Translations under genes and position numbers: made by a program
The notes under the pieces: generated by a model
The model's input: only the letters and a program-made list of their open reading frames with translations
Database searches by the model: none
What the model was told of the DNA's origin: nothing
In this document: positions 44,956-54,760 of the stretch, piece by piece
Position numbering within the stretch: the first letter of the stretch is position 1
Layout of the letters: every line of letters begins with the position of its first letter
DNA from: Cupriavidus sp. IDO
Lineage (GTDB): Bacteria; Pseudomonadota; Gammaproteobacteria; Burkholderiales; Burkholderiaceae
Direction: 5' to 3'
DNA: 64,000 nucleotides
Assembly (NCBI RefSeq): GCF_000812465.1
Contig: NZ_JWMA01000028.1
Coordinates: 1 to 64,000, forward strand

Positions 44956-46269
44956 TCAGCCGCGCGAGGCCCATTCCGATTCGGTCCTACGCCTGGCATC
45001 GGCCCCGATCCAGTACTCGTCAGCCGGCTGGTTCACGCTGACGCCATCGATCGATGCCGGCCCGGTCAGCGTTGCCGCCTCGGCGGCGTCGACCATCATC
45101 AGCGCCTTTTCGCCCCGCTGGTGGGCATCGATTGCCGCGACCAGCTGCTTGCGGTAGGCGATGATTCCCTTGTCGGTTGTGCCCAGGTGCTCGCGAGTGC
45201 GGTCCTGGATCGGGCCCTGCGATTCGACTGCCCACTGGTCATGGACGTTGATGTCGTGGCCCATGCCCGTGTAGGTCTGCGTGCGCTGCTCGTAGGGGTT
45301 GAAGTCATAGTGATTGCGCTTGTTCTGACGCGGCCGGTAGTCCGGCAGTTCGTACAGCGCCAGGCGCTGTTCGCGCATCTGCTGCTTGTCGACCGGCGCG
45401 GTGAAGCTGGTGAAGATGGCGTACCAGTAGCAGCTGGTGTCGTCGATGGGCACATGCCATTGCGCGATCGTCATCTCCGCGCTCATTGGGATAATGAAGG
45501 CCTGTGGGAACACCACGTTGGTCACGCGCACATGCCGGTGGCCGTCGCCGAGTTCGCGCAGCGCGGTCAGGCGCATGCCATAGTCGGTCGGCGCGATGCT
45601 GATGTCCGGGCAGTCGTACTCGCGCAGCACCTGCGTGATCGGCATCGCCGAATCGGCCGAGGCGCCGCGGAATTGCTTGCCGTAGCTTTCCGAGACGTCG
45701 TCGTCCTCGAAGAAGCGGTGCAGGAAGGACGCGTGCGCGGGATCGATGCCGACCTCGAGCGCCTGCAGCCAGTTGCACTCAAGCAGCCCCTTGAACGCGA
45801 ACGTGTACGGGTCCGGGGCAATGAAGCAGTCGAAGGCCGGGAATGCCGGCGGCTCGCCTTCACCGATAAAGGCGAACAGCACGCCGCTGCGCTCGACGAT
45901 CGGGTAGGCGATCTGGCGGACGCGCTGGCACAGCTTGCTGCCGGCGGGTTCCGCTGGCGTTTCCAGACACGTGCCGTTGCGAGCGAACAGCCAGCCGTGG
46001 AACGGGCAGCGCAGGCCGCCGTCTTCCAGGCGCCCGAAGCTCAGGTCCGCGCCGCGGTGCGGGCAGTCGCGGTCGAGCATGCCGTACTGGCCGTGCTCAT
46101 CGCGGAACACGACAAAGTCCTGGCCCATCAGGCGAACTGGGCGCACCGGGCGCTCTCCCTCGAACTCATCGACCAGCGCCACCGGCTGCCAGTACTGCCG
46201 CAACAGGCGGCCGCCGGGGGTATCCGCGCCGACGCGCGTCATCAGTTCGTTCTGTTCTCTGGACATCAT
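44956..46269 (-). CDS. Rieske non-heme iron ring-hydroxylating oxygenase, large subunit type
   Basis: Likely attacks the aromatic ring or a substituent. The 437-residue protein starts MMSREQNELMTRVG. Rieske ligands are Cys69, His71, Cys88 and His91 (CPHRGADLS and CPFHGW). The catalytic iron site is Glu172/Asp176, His179 and His184 in LEVGIDPAHASFLHR. Length, absence of a small-subunit gene and the NWLQALE segment fit the phthalate-dioxygenase/vanillate-demethylase-type homomultimeric oxygenases rather than the two-subunit toluene type. It lies 83 bases upstream of the GS-like gene and 110 bases behind the nitroreductase gene. Its own electron chain (ferredoxin plus reductase) follows in the operon. 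Confidence 0.93.
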   Translation of the reverse strand: MMSREQNELMTRVGADTPGGRLLRQYWQPVALVDEFEGERPVRPVRLMGQDFVVFRDEHGQYGMLDRDCPHRGADLSFGRLEDGGLRCPFHGWLFARNGTCLETPAEPAGSKLCQRVRQIAYPIVERSGVLFAFIGEGEPPAFPAFDCFIAPDPYTFAFKGLLECNWLQALEVGIDPAHASFLHRFFEDDDVSESYGKQFRGASADSAMPITQVLREYDCPDISIAPTDYGMRLTALRELGDGHRHVRVTNVVFPQAFIIPMSAEMTIAQWHVPIDDTSCYWYAIFTSFTAPVDKQQMREQRLALYELPDYRPRQNKRNHYDFNPYEQRTQTYTGMGHDINVHDQWAVESQGPIQDRTREHLGTTDKGIIAYRKQLVAAIDAHQRGEKALMMVDAAEAATLTGPASIDGVSVNQPADEYWIGADARRRTESEWASRG

Positions 46270-46378
46270 GATGGGGGTGTCTCCTGCTAAAGCGTCATGG
46301 AAGGTTGTGGACACGGCCACGTCCCTGATTGATGCATGGAAGTCCGGACATACGCGCCCGGCGTGCGGCTTCGACAAG

Positions 46379-47086
46379 CTATGCAGCCGCCGCGTCGAAT
46401 CCCTGGAATGAGGCGAAGGCATCCACTGGCAGCCGGGACTGGCGTATCGCCAGTTCGGGAGCACTGGTATCGGCGTAGCCCAGCGACATGCCGCACAGCA
46501 CGAGCTCATCGTCGGGAATGGCGAGGCAGCACCGCAGCACCTTGTGGAAGCGCGCAATGGAAACCTGCGGGCAGGTATCTAGCCCGCAGGCCCGGGCCGC
46601 CAGCATGACGTTCTGCAGGAACATCCCATAGTCGAGCCAGCTTCCCTGCGCGAGCCTGCGGTCGATGGTGAAGACCATGCCCACCGGCGCGTCGAAGAAG
46701 CGGAAATTGCGCGCTGTCTGCCGGGCCCGCCCTTGTACATCGTCAGGTTGGATGCCGAGGGCCCCGTAGAAGACCTGCCCGAACTGCCGCTTGCGCGAGG
46801 CATACGGCTCCAGGCCAGCGTCGGGGTAATAGGGGTACTCCTCCGCGTGCGCCTCGGCGTGATGGCGGTGCGCCGTCTCGACTTGCGCGCAAAGGGCCGC
46901 CTTGGCGGCACCGGCCACGACATAGACGCGCCACGGCTGCAAGTTGGCGCCACTGGGCGCATGGCTGGCAGTTCGCAGGATGTCGCGGACCACGTCCAGC
47001 GGAACCTGCCCTGGCATGAAGCGACGGACGGCGACGCGTCCTTCGATCGCGTCGCGGGCCGTCATCGGCGCTTTATCTTCCTTCAC
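46379..47086 (-). CDS. Nitroreductase family protein (candidate nitrobenzoate reductase)
   Basis: A 235-residue FMN-dependent enzyme of the nitroreductase fold. The FMN-binding motifs RVAVRRFMPGQVP (about residues 17-29), SHAPSGANLQPWRVYVV (about 41-57) and the C-terminal LCGMSLGYADTSAPELA block are present, as is the dimer-interface QNVMLAARACGLDTCPQ. Such enzymes reduce nitro groups to hydroxylamino or amino groups with NAD(P)H. The gene is first in the minus-strand array and is separated by 398 bases from a divergent AraC regulator. A PnbB-like lyase gene is only 1.4 kb away, so this could be the PnbA-type reductase of a 4-nitrobenzoate route. Family call firm, substrate inferred. Confidence 0.85.
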   Translation of the reverse strand: MKEDKAPMTARDAIEGRVAVRRFMPGQVPLDVVRDILRTASHAPSGANLQPWRVYVVAGAAKAALCAQVETAHRHHAEAHAEEYPYYPDAGLEPYASRKRQFGQVFYGALGIQPDDVQGRARQTARNFRFFDAPVGMVFTIDRRLAQGSWLDYGMFLQNVMLAARACGLDTCPQVSIARFHKVLRCCLAIPDDELVLCGMSLGYADTSAPELAIRQSRLPVDAFASFQGFDAAAA

Positions 47087-47232
47087 TTCTCACCCCTCTT
47101 CTCTGGCCTTTCCGGCTCCGAATGGGCCGGTCGACAGGCTTTTCGCTCCTTTTGTGGAAGCGAGTTCAGGATAGGCAGGCGTGTCCGGCAAATATTGAAT
47201 GAGGCGATCGGAGATTTTTCCCGTGGAGCGCT

Positions 47233-47246
47233 AACTGCATACAGTT
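47233..47246. promoter_or_regulatory. Palindromic operator candidate
   Basis: AACTGCATACAGTT is a perfect inverted repeat around CATA, lying 147 bases upstream of the nitroreductase start. It shares the CTGCATACA core with 47405-47413. GntR-type regulators of the FCD class often bind such TGTATACA-like sites. Confidence 0.5.
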
Positions 47247-47384
47247 CCGCACAATCTACTTTGTAGACGTAGCGAGTGAACAAATTGGAGAGCTCTAAAA
47301 CGCATAAATATCCCGGGAATTCGCAGATAGTGTGGATTTTGCGAGGCAAAGAGCACTCCAGTATGGAGGGTCAGTACTTATATC

Positions 47385-47419
47385 TGTATGCTGCATCTGA
47401 TTTGCTGCATACAATGCAG
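47385..47419. promoter_or_regulatory. Cluster of inverted repeats, operator candidate
   Basis: TGTATGC (47385-47391) faces GCATACA (47407-47413), and CTGCATACAATGCAG (47405-47419) is itself a palindrome. The cluster lies 65-100 bases upstream of the AraC regulator start and resembles the site at 47233. Confidence 0.55.
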
Positions 47420-47484
47420 TGTATCCCGACCTCCGGACAAACCAGCCGAACCGCTGGCATCCGGCCTCGATTGAGGACCCCGCC

Positions 47485-48342
47485 ATGCTCCGCGTCGCCA
47501 ACACCCCCTGCCGCAGCCGCGTCACCGCCTCCTGGGCCGGTACCGAGATCGAGGTGCTGGAATTCGGCCCGCTGGAAGACATCGCGCGCCCGATCGGCTC
47601 AGACAGGCTGTCGTTGCGCGCAGCGCTGCGCGAAGCCGGCGGCCATATCGATGCGCGCCTGCAACCGTGGAAGCCGCTCGACAATGCCTACCACGGCAAC
47701 GACCACCTCAGCCTGATCGCCGGCAGCGCCGAGGCCTATGGCCACACCGAACGCATCGAGCAGTTCCGCTGTGCCGTGGTGCATTTCCCTGACGAGTTGA
47801 TGCGCGACGCGTCCGACAGCGAGCAGATCCACGCCACATTGGGCACGCGGCTGATGTTCGAGCATCGCGCGATGTGGGACATCGCGGACAAGCTGGCGCA
47901 GGAATGCGTCGCCCCGGGGACGGGCCGGCGCCTGTACTGCGAGAGCCTGGTCGGCCTGCTGGCCGTCGAGATCGTCCGCTGGCGGCAGTCACAGACGCGC
48001 GCGGCCAACAAGGGTGGCCTGGCCCCCTACCGCTTACGCCGCGTTTTCGACTACATCGAAGCCAATCTCGGCACCGAGATCGCACTGGTCGACCTTGCAA
48101 CCATGGCCGCACTGAGCCTGCCGCATTTCATGCGTGCCTTCCGCGCCTCGACCGGCGAAGCGCCGCTGCGCTTCATCATGCAGCGGCGCGTCAAGCACGC
48201 GCAATCGCTGCTGCTGAAGGGCAACACGCCGCTGGTCAGCATTGCGCACGACTGCGGCTTTGCCGACCAAGCTCACATGACGACCTGTTTCCGCCGGCTT
48301 GCCGGTACCACGCCGGCGCGCTTTCGGCGGGATCGTTCCTGA
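47485..48342 (+). CDS. AraC-family transcriptional regulator
   Basis: Probably controls the divergent catabolic operon. The 285-residue protein starts MLRVANTPCRSRV with GAGGA upstream; 22 codons before that lack conservation. The C-terminal AraC domain (about 185-285) has ALVDLATMAALSLPHFMRAFRASTGEAPLRFIMQRRVKHAQSLL and then VSIAHDCGFADQAHMTTCFRRLAGTTPARFRR, both helix-turn-helix units of the family. The N-terminal 170 residues are a probable effector-binding domain of unknown ligand. It is read away from the nitroreductase gene, across a 398-base spacer with palindromic sites, and toward the PnbB-like gene 122 bases downstream. Confidence 0.9.
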   Translation: MLRVANTPCRSRVTASWAGTEIEVLEFGPLEDIARPIGSDRLSLRAALREAGGHIDARLQPWKPLDNAYHGNDHLSLIAGSAEAYGHTERIEQFRCAVVHFPDELMRDASDSEQIHATLGTRLMFEHRAMWDIADKLAQECVAPGTGRRLYCESLVGLLAVEIVRWRQSQTRAANKGGLAPYRLRRVFDYIEANLGTEIALVDLATMAALSLPHFMRAFRASTGEAPLRFIMQRRVKHAQSLLLKGNTPLVSIAHDCGFADQAHMTTCFRRLAGTTPARFRRDRS

Positions 48343-48464
48343 GCCGCTACCGCGGCCGGCGCCGTCTTGCACGACGTTCAATTTGAGCTTGAAGCATCAT
48401 CGCTTCCGCAGCCGCAGGGCGTGTGGCATCGTTATTCGCACACACACTGAAGTGAGGATATCCA

Positions 48465-49019
48465 ATGAAGAACGCTCTTCCGGTCGACAACAAGGACGCC
48501 CTGATCGCACGTTGCCTGCCCTTCCTGCAAGAAGTCAGGGACATGACGCCCGGCACCGAAGTCGAGCGCTGGCTCAATGACAAGTACGGCGTGCACAGCG
48601 ACCTCTACCAGGACCTCGCGCGCATGATCACTGCCGGCGTGAAGGAAGGCTGGGCGGCAGATACCGAGATCGCGGGCCGCCGCTATCGGCGCGCGCGCCT
48701 GCTCGCCCCTTGCGAGCAGACTAACTGGTTCAGCATCACCGCGGTGTACATGGACAGCACCGGCAATACGCAGCGCAATCCCGAAGACTCGTTCCGCGGC
48801 GACTACCACAGCCATCCGTATGGCGAGTTCAACATGGTGGTAGCGCTTGACGAAGGCGCGGCGCTGGCCGGCCCGAACGGATGGTGCTACGGGGGGTGGA
48901 CCGCGCCGGAACCCGGCAGTCACCACTACCCGGAAGCCAAGGGCGGCGCCGTCATCGCACTATTTTTCCTGCCCGCCGGCCGCATCGCCTACAACATCAA
49001 GGCCCCCGACGCCCAGTGA
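48465..49019 (+). CDS. pnbB: 4-hydroxylaminobenzoate lyase-like protein (PnbB family)
   Basis: The 184-residue protein fits the PnbB family (formerly DUF4863), which converts 4-hydroxylaminobenzoate to protocatechuate and ammonia. Typical blocks are LPFLQEVRDMTPGTEVERWLN, GWAADTEIAGRRYRRARL, SFRGDYHSHPYGEFNMVVAL (His residues at about 114-116) and the late GWTAPEPGSHHYPEAKGGAVI, which form a cupin-like metal site. GAGGA precedes the ATG. It follows the AraC regulator by 122 bases on the same strand and overlaps the LysR gene tail to tail. Together with the nitroreductase it could open the 4-nitrobenzoate ring route described in Pseudomonas putida TW3. Family assignment good, substrate not proven. 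Confidence 0.8.
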   Translation: MKNALPVDNKDALIARCLPFLQEVRDMTPGTEVERWLNDKYGVHSDLYQDLARMITAGVKEGWAADTEIAGRRYRRARLLAPCEQTNWFSITAVYMDSTGNTQRNPEDSFRGDYHSHPYGEFNMVVALDEGAALAGPNGWCYGGWTAPEPGSHHYPEAKGGAVIALFFLPAGRIAYNIKAPDAQ

Positions 49020-49976
49020 TGCCGCAATGCCCGCAAGTTCGCCACGCAGCCATTGCAGCGCGGGATCGTGTGCATTGCGGGCATGCCAGATCGCACGGAC
49101 CGCGGCAACAGAGGCCGCATACGGTGTGGCGCGGCAGACCCAACCGCCCTGGCTGACGAACGCCCGGGCCAGCGGCCCGGGCACCAGCGCCAGCATGTCG
49201 CTGTTGCGCAGCAATGCGGGAATCGCCAGCGAGTGCGCGACCGATATCCTCAATCGCGGCCCGGCATCCATATCGGGAAACGCCTCCTCCAGTGACTGCC
49301 GGCTGAACATCTCCGACTGACGAGCGAGCCCGCGCTCGGTAATGAAGCCGCTGACCGCCCCCTCTTCCTGGCCACCGGTGGATACCGTCAACAGCGGGTA
49401 TGTGCGCAGGTCTTCCCGCGTCACGGTGCGATGCGCGACTGGGTGTGCCTGCCGCATGAGCAGCACGTCAGCCTGCTCCCACAGTGTCGTCGCGTGGAAC
49501 CGGCCCGGGACGTCGGCAAAGATCCCCACGGCAATGTCGATCCTGCCAAGGTCGATCTGGCCGGCAAGGTCCAGCCGCGTGGATGGGCGGATGCTGACAT
49601 TCACATGCGGTGCCAGCGCCGCCAGGCGCTCGCTCAGCGGTGCCAGCAACAGCCAGGTGATGTAGTCATTGGCAGCGACGACAAACTCGCGCCTCGCGGC
49701 ATCGGGCACAAACGGCTCGATCCCGAGCGCGGCCTCGATCTGCCGCAGTGCGCTGCGCAGCGGCTCCGCCATGCTCATCGCGCGTGCTGTCGGCTCCATG
49801 CCCCGGGCTGTGCGCACGAACAGGTCGTCGCCTAGCAGGTCGCGCAACCGGCCCAGCGCATGACTGACCGCGGACTGCGTCACGTGCAGCCGCTTGCCGG
49901 CGAGCAGCAGGTTCCTGTCCTCGAAGATCGCGTCGAACACGCGCAGCAGGTTGAGATCGACTCGCCCTAGGTTCAT
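48960..49976 (-). CDS. LysR-family transcriptional regulator
   Basis: A 338-residue regulator. The N-terminal winged helix (VDLNLLRVFDAIFEDRNLLLAGKRLHVTQSAVSHALGRLRDLLGDDLFVR, residues 6-55) is the LysR signature. The effector domain follows with FVVAANDYITWLLLAPLSERLA, IDIAVGIFADVPG and HSLAIPALLRNSDMLALVP. It is convergent with the PnbB-like gene, and the 3' ends overlap by 60 bases, so the two transcripts are antisense there. The pnb genes of other bacteria are accompanied by a LysR regulator, which fits. Target and effector unknown. Confidence 0.92.
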   Translation of the reverse strand: MNLGRVDLNLLRVFDAIFEDRNLLLAGKRLHVTQSAVSHALGRLRDLLGDDLFVRTARGMEPTARAMSMAEPLRSALRQIEAALGIEPFVPDAARREFVVAANDYITWLLLAPLSERLAALAPHVNVSIRPSTRLDLAGQIDLGRIDIAVGIFADVPGRFHATTLWEQADVLLMRQAHPVAHRTVTREDLRTYPLLTVSTGGQEEGAVSGFITERGLARQSEMFSRQSLEEAFPDMDAGPRLRISVAHSLAIPALLRNSDMLALVPGPLARAFVSQGGWVCRATPYAASVAAVRAIWHARNAHDPALQWLRGELAGIAASLGVGGLDVVGDAAGGQEK

Positions 49977-50161
49977 CTAGACACTCCACCAGACCAGTGG
50001 CAAGTGTGTGGCGAGCCGCGGAGGCGCGTCTTGTGCGCTGTGCGCTCGGATTTTGTGGTATTAGCGTTAGAGCAAAATTTCGGGGTTGGGCGTTGTGTGC
50101 AAAAAAGTATGCGTCTAAGCCTCAGCCCATTAGGCCCTGCCCCCTTCGTGCCCCACCGGAA

Positions 50162-51298
50162 TCAGGTCTCCGGCGCAGGCTCCTGACGCTTGCGAATCCA
50201 CTCGGCAAATGCTTCATCTTCGATGCGGTAGTCGCCCATAGCCAGACGGGTCACGACGTTATCGGCCAGCAAACGGCGTAGTGCATGGGCCGTGGTGTTC
50301 CGGGTGGCGGGCTTGCCAAGCATGGTACCGAGCTTTTCCAGTGTGGCGCAGGAGTGCAAGTCAGACTCACCGCGTGCCAGCAGATATAGAATCGCTCGGT
50401 CGGCAGGCTTAAGCTTGCGCCAGTGAGCGAGCGAGTGTTCGTCTGAGAACACTGAAGCCTTTGTGTAGGCAAGCGCTGCGACGTCTCCCTGCGGTTGATA
50501 GAGCATGTACCTTTCGACAAACCGCTTGAAGAACTCCGGGGTGCGATGCAGTTCGTCGAACGCGCGCATACCCTGCTCCAGCGTTAGCTTCTGGCGCGCC
50601 ATGCTGTTCAGGAGCTTAACTGTGAAGGCAACGAACTCGTCTCCAAGCAAGGGGAACGGCTCGAGAGGGGCCCAGTTGAAAAACGGCTCCGAAGCTCTCG
50701 CAAACATGGCGCGAAGGGTCGTCTCGGAACTGCCGGCGAAAATAACTTTGACGCGATCCTTCCGGATATCGAGCGCCGCGCGCAGGGCGTGAGCGAAATC
50801 GCTGTGGTCCGCGCCGGCCAGAACCTGGGCTTCGTCAATAACGAGGAGCAGTGGCTTTTTGGTGCGATCAAGCTGCTTTAGTACTTCGTGCAGCGCCGCA
50901 GTCCTGTCCACGCCAGCTTTTTCTAGTTCGGCTTCCAATGAGCCTTCGAACCCACCCGGAATCTTCGCGCTGGCTTTCATCTTTTTGACCGGTGCGCGAA
51001 GCCTGGACAACATTGCGGCGGCTCCCTTGGGTTCGAGTGCGTCGCTAAGTGCCGCCACAAGGGCCGTTTCAGGCGAGGTACGGTTATCCCAAAGGTTTGT
51101 GTACGCTGTGAGGTAACCATGCTCAACGGCGGACGGCATCAGATCACGGCGCAGAAACTCGGTCTTGCCCATGCGACGGCGAGCGAACAGTCCGCGGGCT
51201 GCGGATAGTTTCAAGTCAAAAGCATGCAGATACGCGTTCGCCAGCTCGGGGCGACCAAAATGCCAGGGATCAGGCAACACTTTCTCGTCAGTTCTCAT
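50162..51298 (-). CDS. AAA/STAND-like ATP-binding protein with C-terminal winged helix
   Basis: A 378-residue P-loop ATPase standing alone. The Walker A-like FARRRMGKTEF is at residues 38-48, Walker B LLLVIDEAQVLAG near 150, and a sensor-like VIFAGSSETTLR near 198, the arrangement of archaeal-type or MNS-clade ATPases. The last 120 residues have a winged-helix pattern (KPADRAILYLLARGESDL, TRNTTAHALRRLLADNVVTRL). Such proteins occur with mobile elements and as regulators or stress switches. It lies just inside the right 22-bp repeat and is not linked to the catabolic genes by function. Effector unknown. Confidence 0.8.
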   Translation of the reverse strand: MRTDEKVLPDPWHFGRPELANAYLHAFDLKLSAARGLFARRRMGKTEFLRRDLMPSAVEHGYLTAYTNLWDNRTSPETALVAALSDALEPKGAAAMLSRLRAPVKKMKASAKIPGGFEGSLEAELEKAGVDRTAALHEVLKQLDRTKKPLLLVIDEAQVLAGADHSDFAHALRAALDIRKDRVKVIFAGSSETTLRAMFARASEPFFNWAPLEPFPLLGDEFVAFTVKLLNSMARQKLTLEQGMRAFDELHRTPEFFKRFVERYMLYQPQGDVAALAYTKASVFSDEHSLAHWRKLKPADRAILYLLARGESDLHSCATLEKLGTMLGKPATRNTTAHALRRLLADNVVTRLAMGDYRIEDEAFAEWIRKRQEPAPET

Positions 51299-51408
51299 GA
51301 GCTGTGAGAGTTCTCAAAATTCATGAGAAGTTATGATACAAGCCCCTCTGCATCGCGTAAAGGGATACGTGCGCGCGCAGACTCTTTTGCACTGAGCCGA
51401 TCGCGCCA

Positions 51409-51447
51409 GTGTAGGTGCGCCCAGATCGGGTGGGGGCGCCTACACCC
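51409..51447. repeat. Inverted repeat, GTGTAGGC type, copy C
   Basis: GTGTAGGTGCGCCC, 10 bases, GGGGCGCCTACACCC. The outer GTGTAGG/CCTACAC stem is shared with copies A and B. It lies behind the ATPase gene's start side, so a simple terminator role for that gene is unlikely. Confidence 0.65.
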
Positions 51448-51519
51448 ATCGTGTGTAGATCGCGACTAGATCCAGAGATGGTGGCGCGGTAGACACCTCG
51501 ATCCGGATGATCGACGTAG

Positions 51520-51541
51520 GGCCCCGTTATCGTGCCTTATC
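51520..51541 (+). repeat. 22-bp direct repeat, right copy
   Basis: Identical to 38341-38362 over 22 bases and in the same orientation. It lies between the ATPase gene and the ABC-F gene. Flanking sequence is otherwise different. Confidence 0.75.
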
Positions 51542-51872
51542 CCCGCCTCCCGCGTTGCTGCGTCACCTTCATCCGAACGCCGCTCGCTGAGGCACCCCGT
51601 TCCTTGTCCGAGTGGATGGGAAACGCGACGGCGGCATCCGGCAAGAGCCGACCGCTTTGCGGCTGACGGAAGTCGCTTCCCAGCCAGGAGCCATCATTCA
51701 CCGCTATGTTCGCTGGCCCCGCAGCCGGAACGCCCGGTGCGCCAGGGGCTCCTTGCTTTGTGGCCCGTGGGCGCCGCAAAGCGCAAGCGGCTCTTCACGC
51801 GTGCGGCCAGAAAAGAGACAGCCCTGCACGTCCGGTCGGCTATCATGCCAATCCCCTCCGAAGTGGCTCCCT

Positions 51873-53537
<1,665 letters not shown>

Positions 53538-54267
53538 AAGGTCATCGCCTGAAATGGTGGGACAAAGGGCGGGCCTGAGCTTCACAGGATTCAGCGTAAA
53601 GGTCGCCATCGAGCGCCTCGAGACATACGAACTTAGGCGCCGAGATCGATCACGAGGGTCCGCTGTCCGAATCCAATAAAGAACTTCTGCGGGGCGCGGT
53701 GCGGGAATCGCCCGCTGCCAAGACTTTGTCCAAGCAAGTTCGTGTGAAACTAGCCCACACCCCATTCGATCTTTGAATGGGCGCTTCCTGAGTTATTCAC
53801 CGGCCACTTTGGGTCTATCAGGGACGGTCGAAGTATCGGGACGAGCATTGGTCCGAGACCGGCCAGAAGCGGTCTTCGGCCCGCCTGTCTGTGCAGGCGA
53901 TCTAGCGTCGCTTACACCCAGACAGCAGTCATTCGCGCCGTATGTGTGCGTCGTCTTATTGGCCTTCTCTGGCGTTGACGCGTTGTTTGCCAGATGACTA
54001 AAATGGCCACGAAGTAGGAGCCGTTCGAGCTACTCGAAGGCAATGCCCGCTTCAGGCTTTTCATTTGTGCATTCAGCGTCTGGATCCGGCTGAAGGCTTT
54101 ATGCCGTCGAATCCATGCACGGTGAGCTTCAGCTCATCTACGAGCGAGTCGATTATCCTGATGGGTTGTCCTCGGCAATGAAATCATCGAGGCATTCAGG
54201 CAGCAGCGTTACCTGCCTGCGGTCCTCCCGCACGCCCGCGCCCAAACCGCTCATACCCATGTCGGAC
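53538..54267. other. Intergenic region between ABC-F and cupin genes
   Basis: Over 700 bases without a supported gene. Small plus-strand ORFs (such as one at 53773-53997) have no ribosome binding site or recognisable motif. Probably old decayed DNA plus a terminator for the ABC-F gene. Confidence 0.5.
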
Positions 54268-54738
54268 TCACGGATGCGGATGAATGGGATCGACCCAATA
54301 GACTTCTTCCGGTGGCTCGGCAGGTTCGATATCCAGGTTAATGACAATTGGATCTTGACCGCTGCGGACCACCACGCAACTGAGAACCTCAGTCTTGCTC
54401 GCATTGATCTCTTGATGAGGTACGAATGGCGGAACGTAGATGAAATCGCCAGGCCCTGCCTCTGCGACAAACTCCAGATTTTCACCCCATCGCATACGTG
54501 CCCGGCCGCTCACAACGTAAATGACGCTTTCCAATTCGCCATGATGGTGAGCCCCCGTTTTGGCATTGGCATCAATGGTGACCGTGCCTGCCCAAAGTTT
54601 GCTAGCCCCCGCCCGCGCATTTGTGATTGCGGCCGCTCTCATCATGCCAGGCGTTTGAGGTGTATTGAGATCGAGTTGGGAGCCAGGAATGATCTTGACC
54701 CCGTGATCGCGCCAGTTTGGCTTTGACTCAGAACGCAT
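54268..54738 (-). CDS. Cupin-domain protein
   Basis: A 156-residue single-cupin protein. Metal-binding cupin motif 1 is GAHHHGELESVIYVVSGRARMRWG (about residues 62-85) and motif 2 is PGDFIYVPPFVPHQEIN (about 95-111), with conserved His residues in both. The rest is beta-rich and short, as in small cupins that bind a metal and an organic acid or sugar. It lies just upstream (22 bases) of a universal stress protein gene read in the same direction, so they are likely co-transcribed. Reaction unknown; isomerase, dioxygenase or sensor roles are all possible. Confidence 0.85.
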   Translation of the reverse strand: MRSESKPNWRDHGVKIIPGSQLDLNTPQTPGMMRAAAITNARAGASKLWAGTVTIDANAKTGAHHHGELESVIYVVSGRARMRWGENLEFVAEAGPGDFIYVPPFVPHQEINASKTEVLSCVVVRSGQDPIVINLDIEPAEPPEEVYWVDPIHPHP

Positions 54739-54760
54739 TTCATCGCTCCAGCCCGCGTTG

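Larger units (their letters stand above)
51299..51872. other. Intergenic region with the right 22-bp repeat
   Basis: No gene is supported. It contains a GTGTAGG-type hairpin (51409-51447) and the right copy of the 22-bp direct repeat (51520-51541). ORFs on both strands run together without recognisable motif. Confidence 0.5.

Noticed and set aside
44719-46290. 523-residue plus-strand ORF
   Set aside because: Antisense to the Rieske oxygenase gene, whose cluster and iron ligands are intact.
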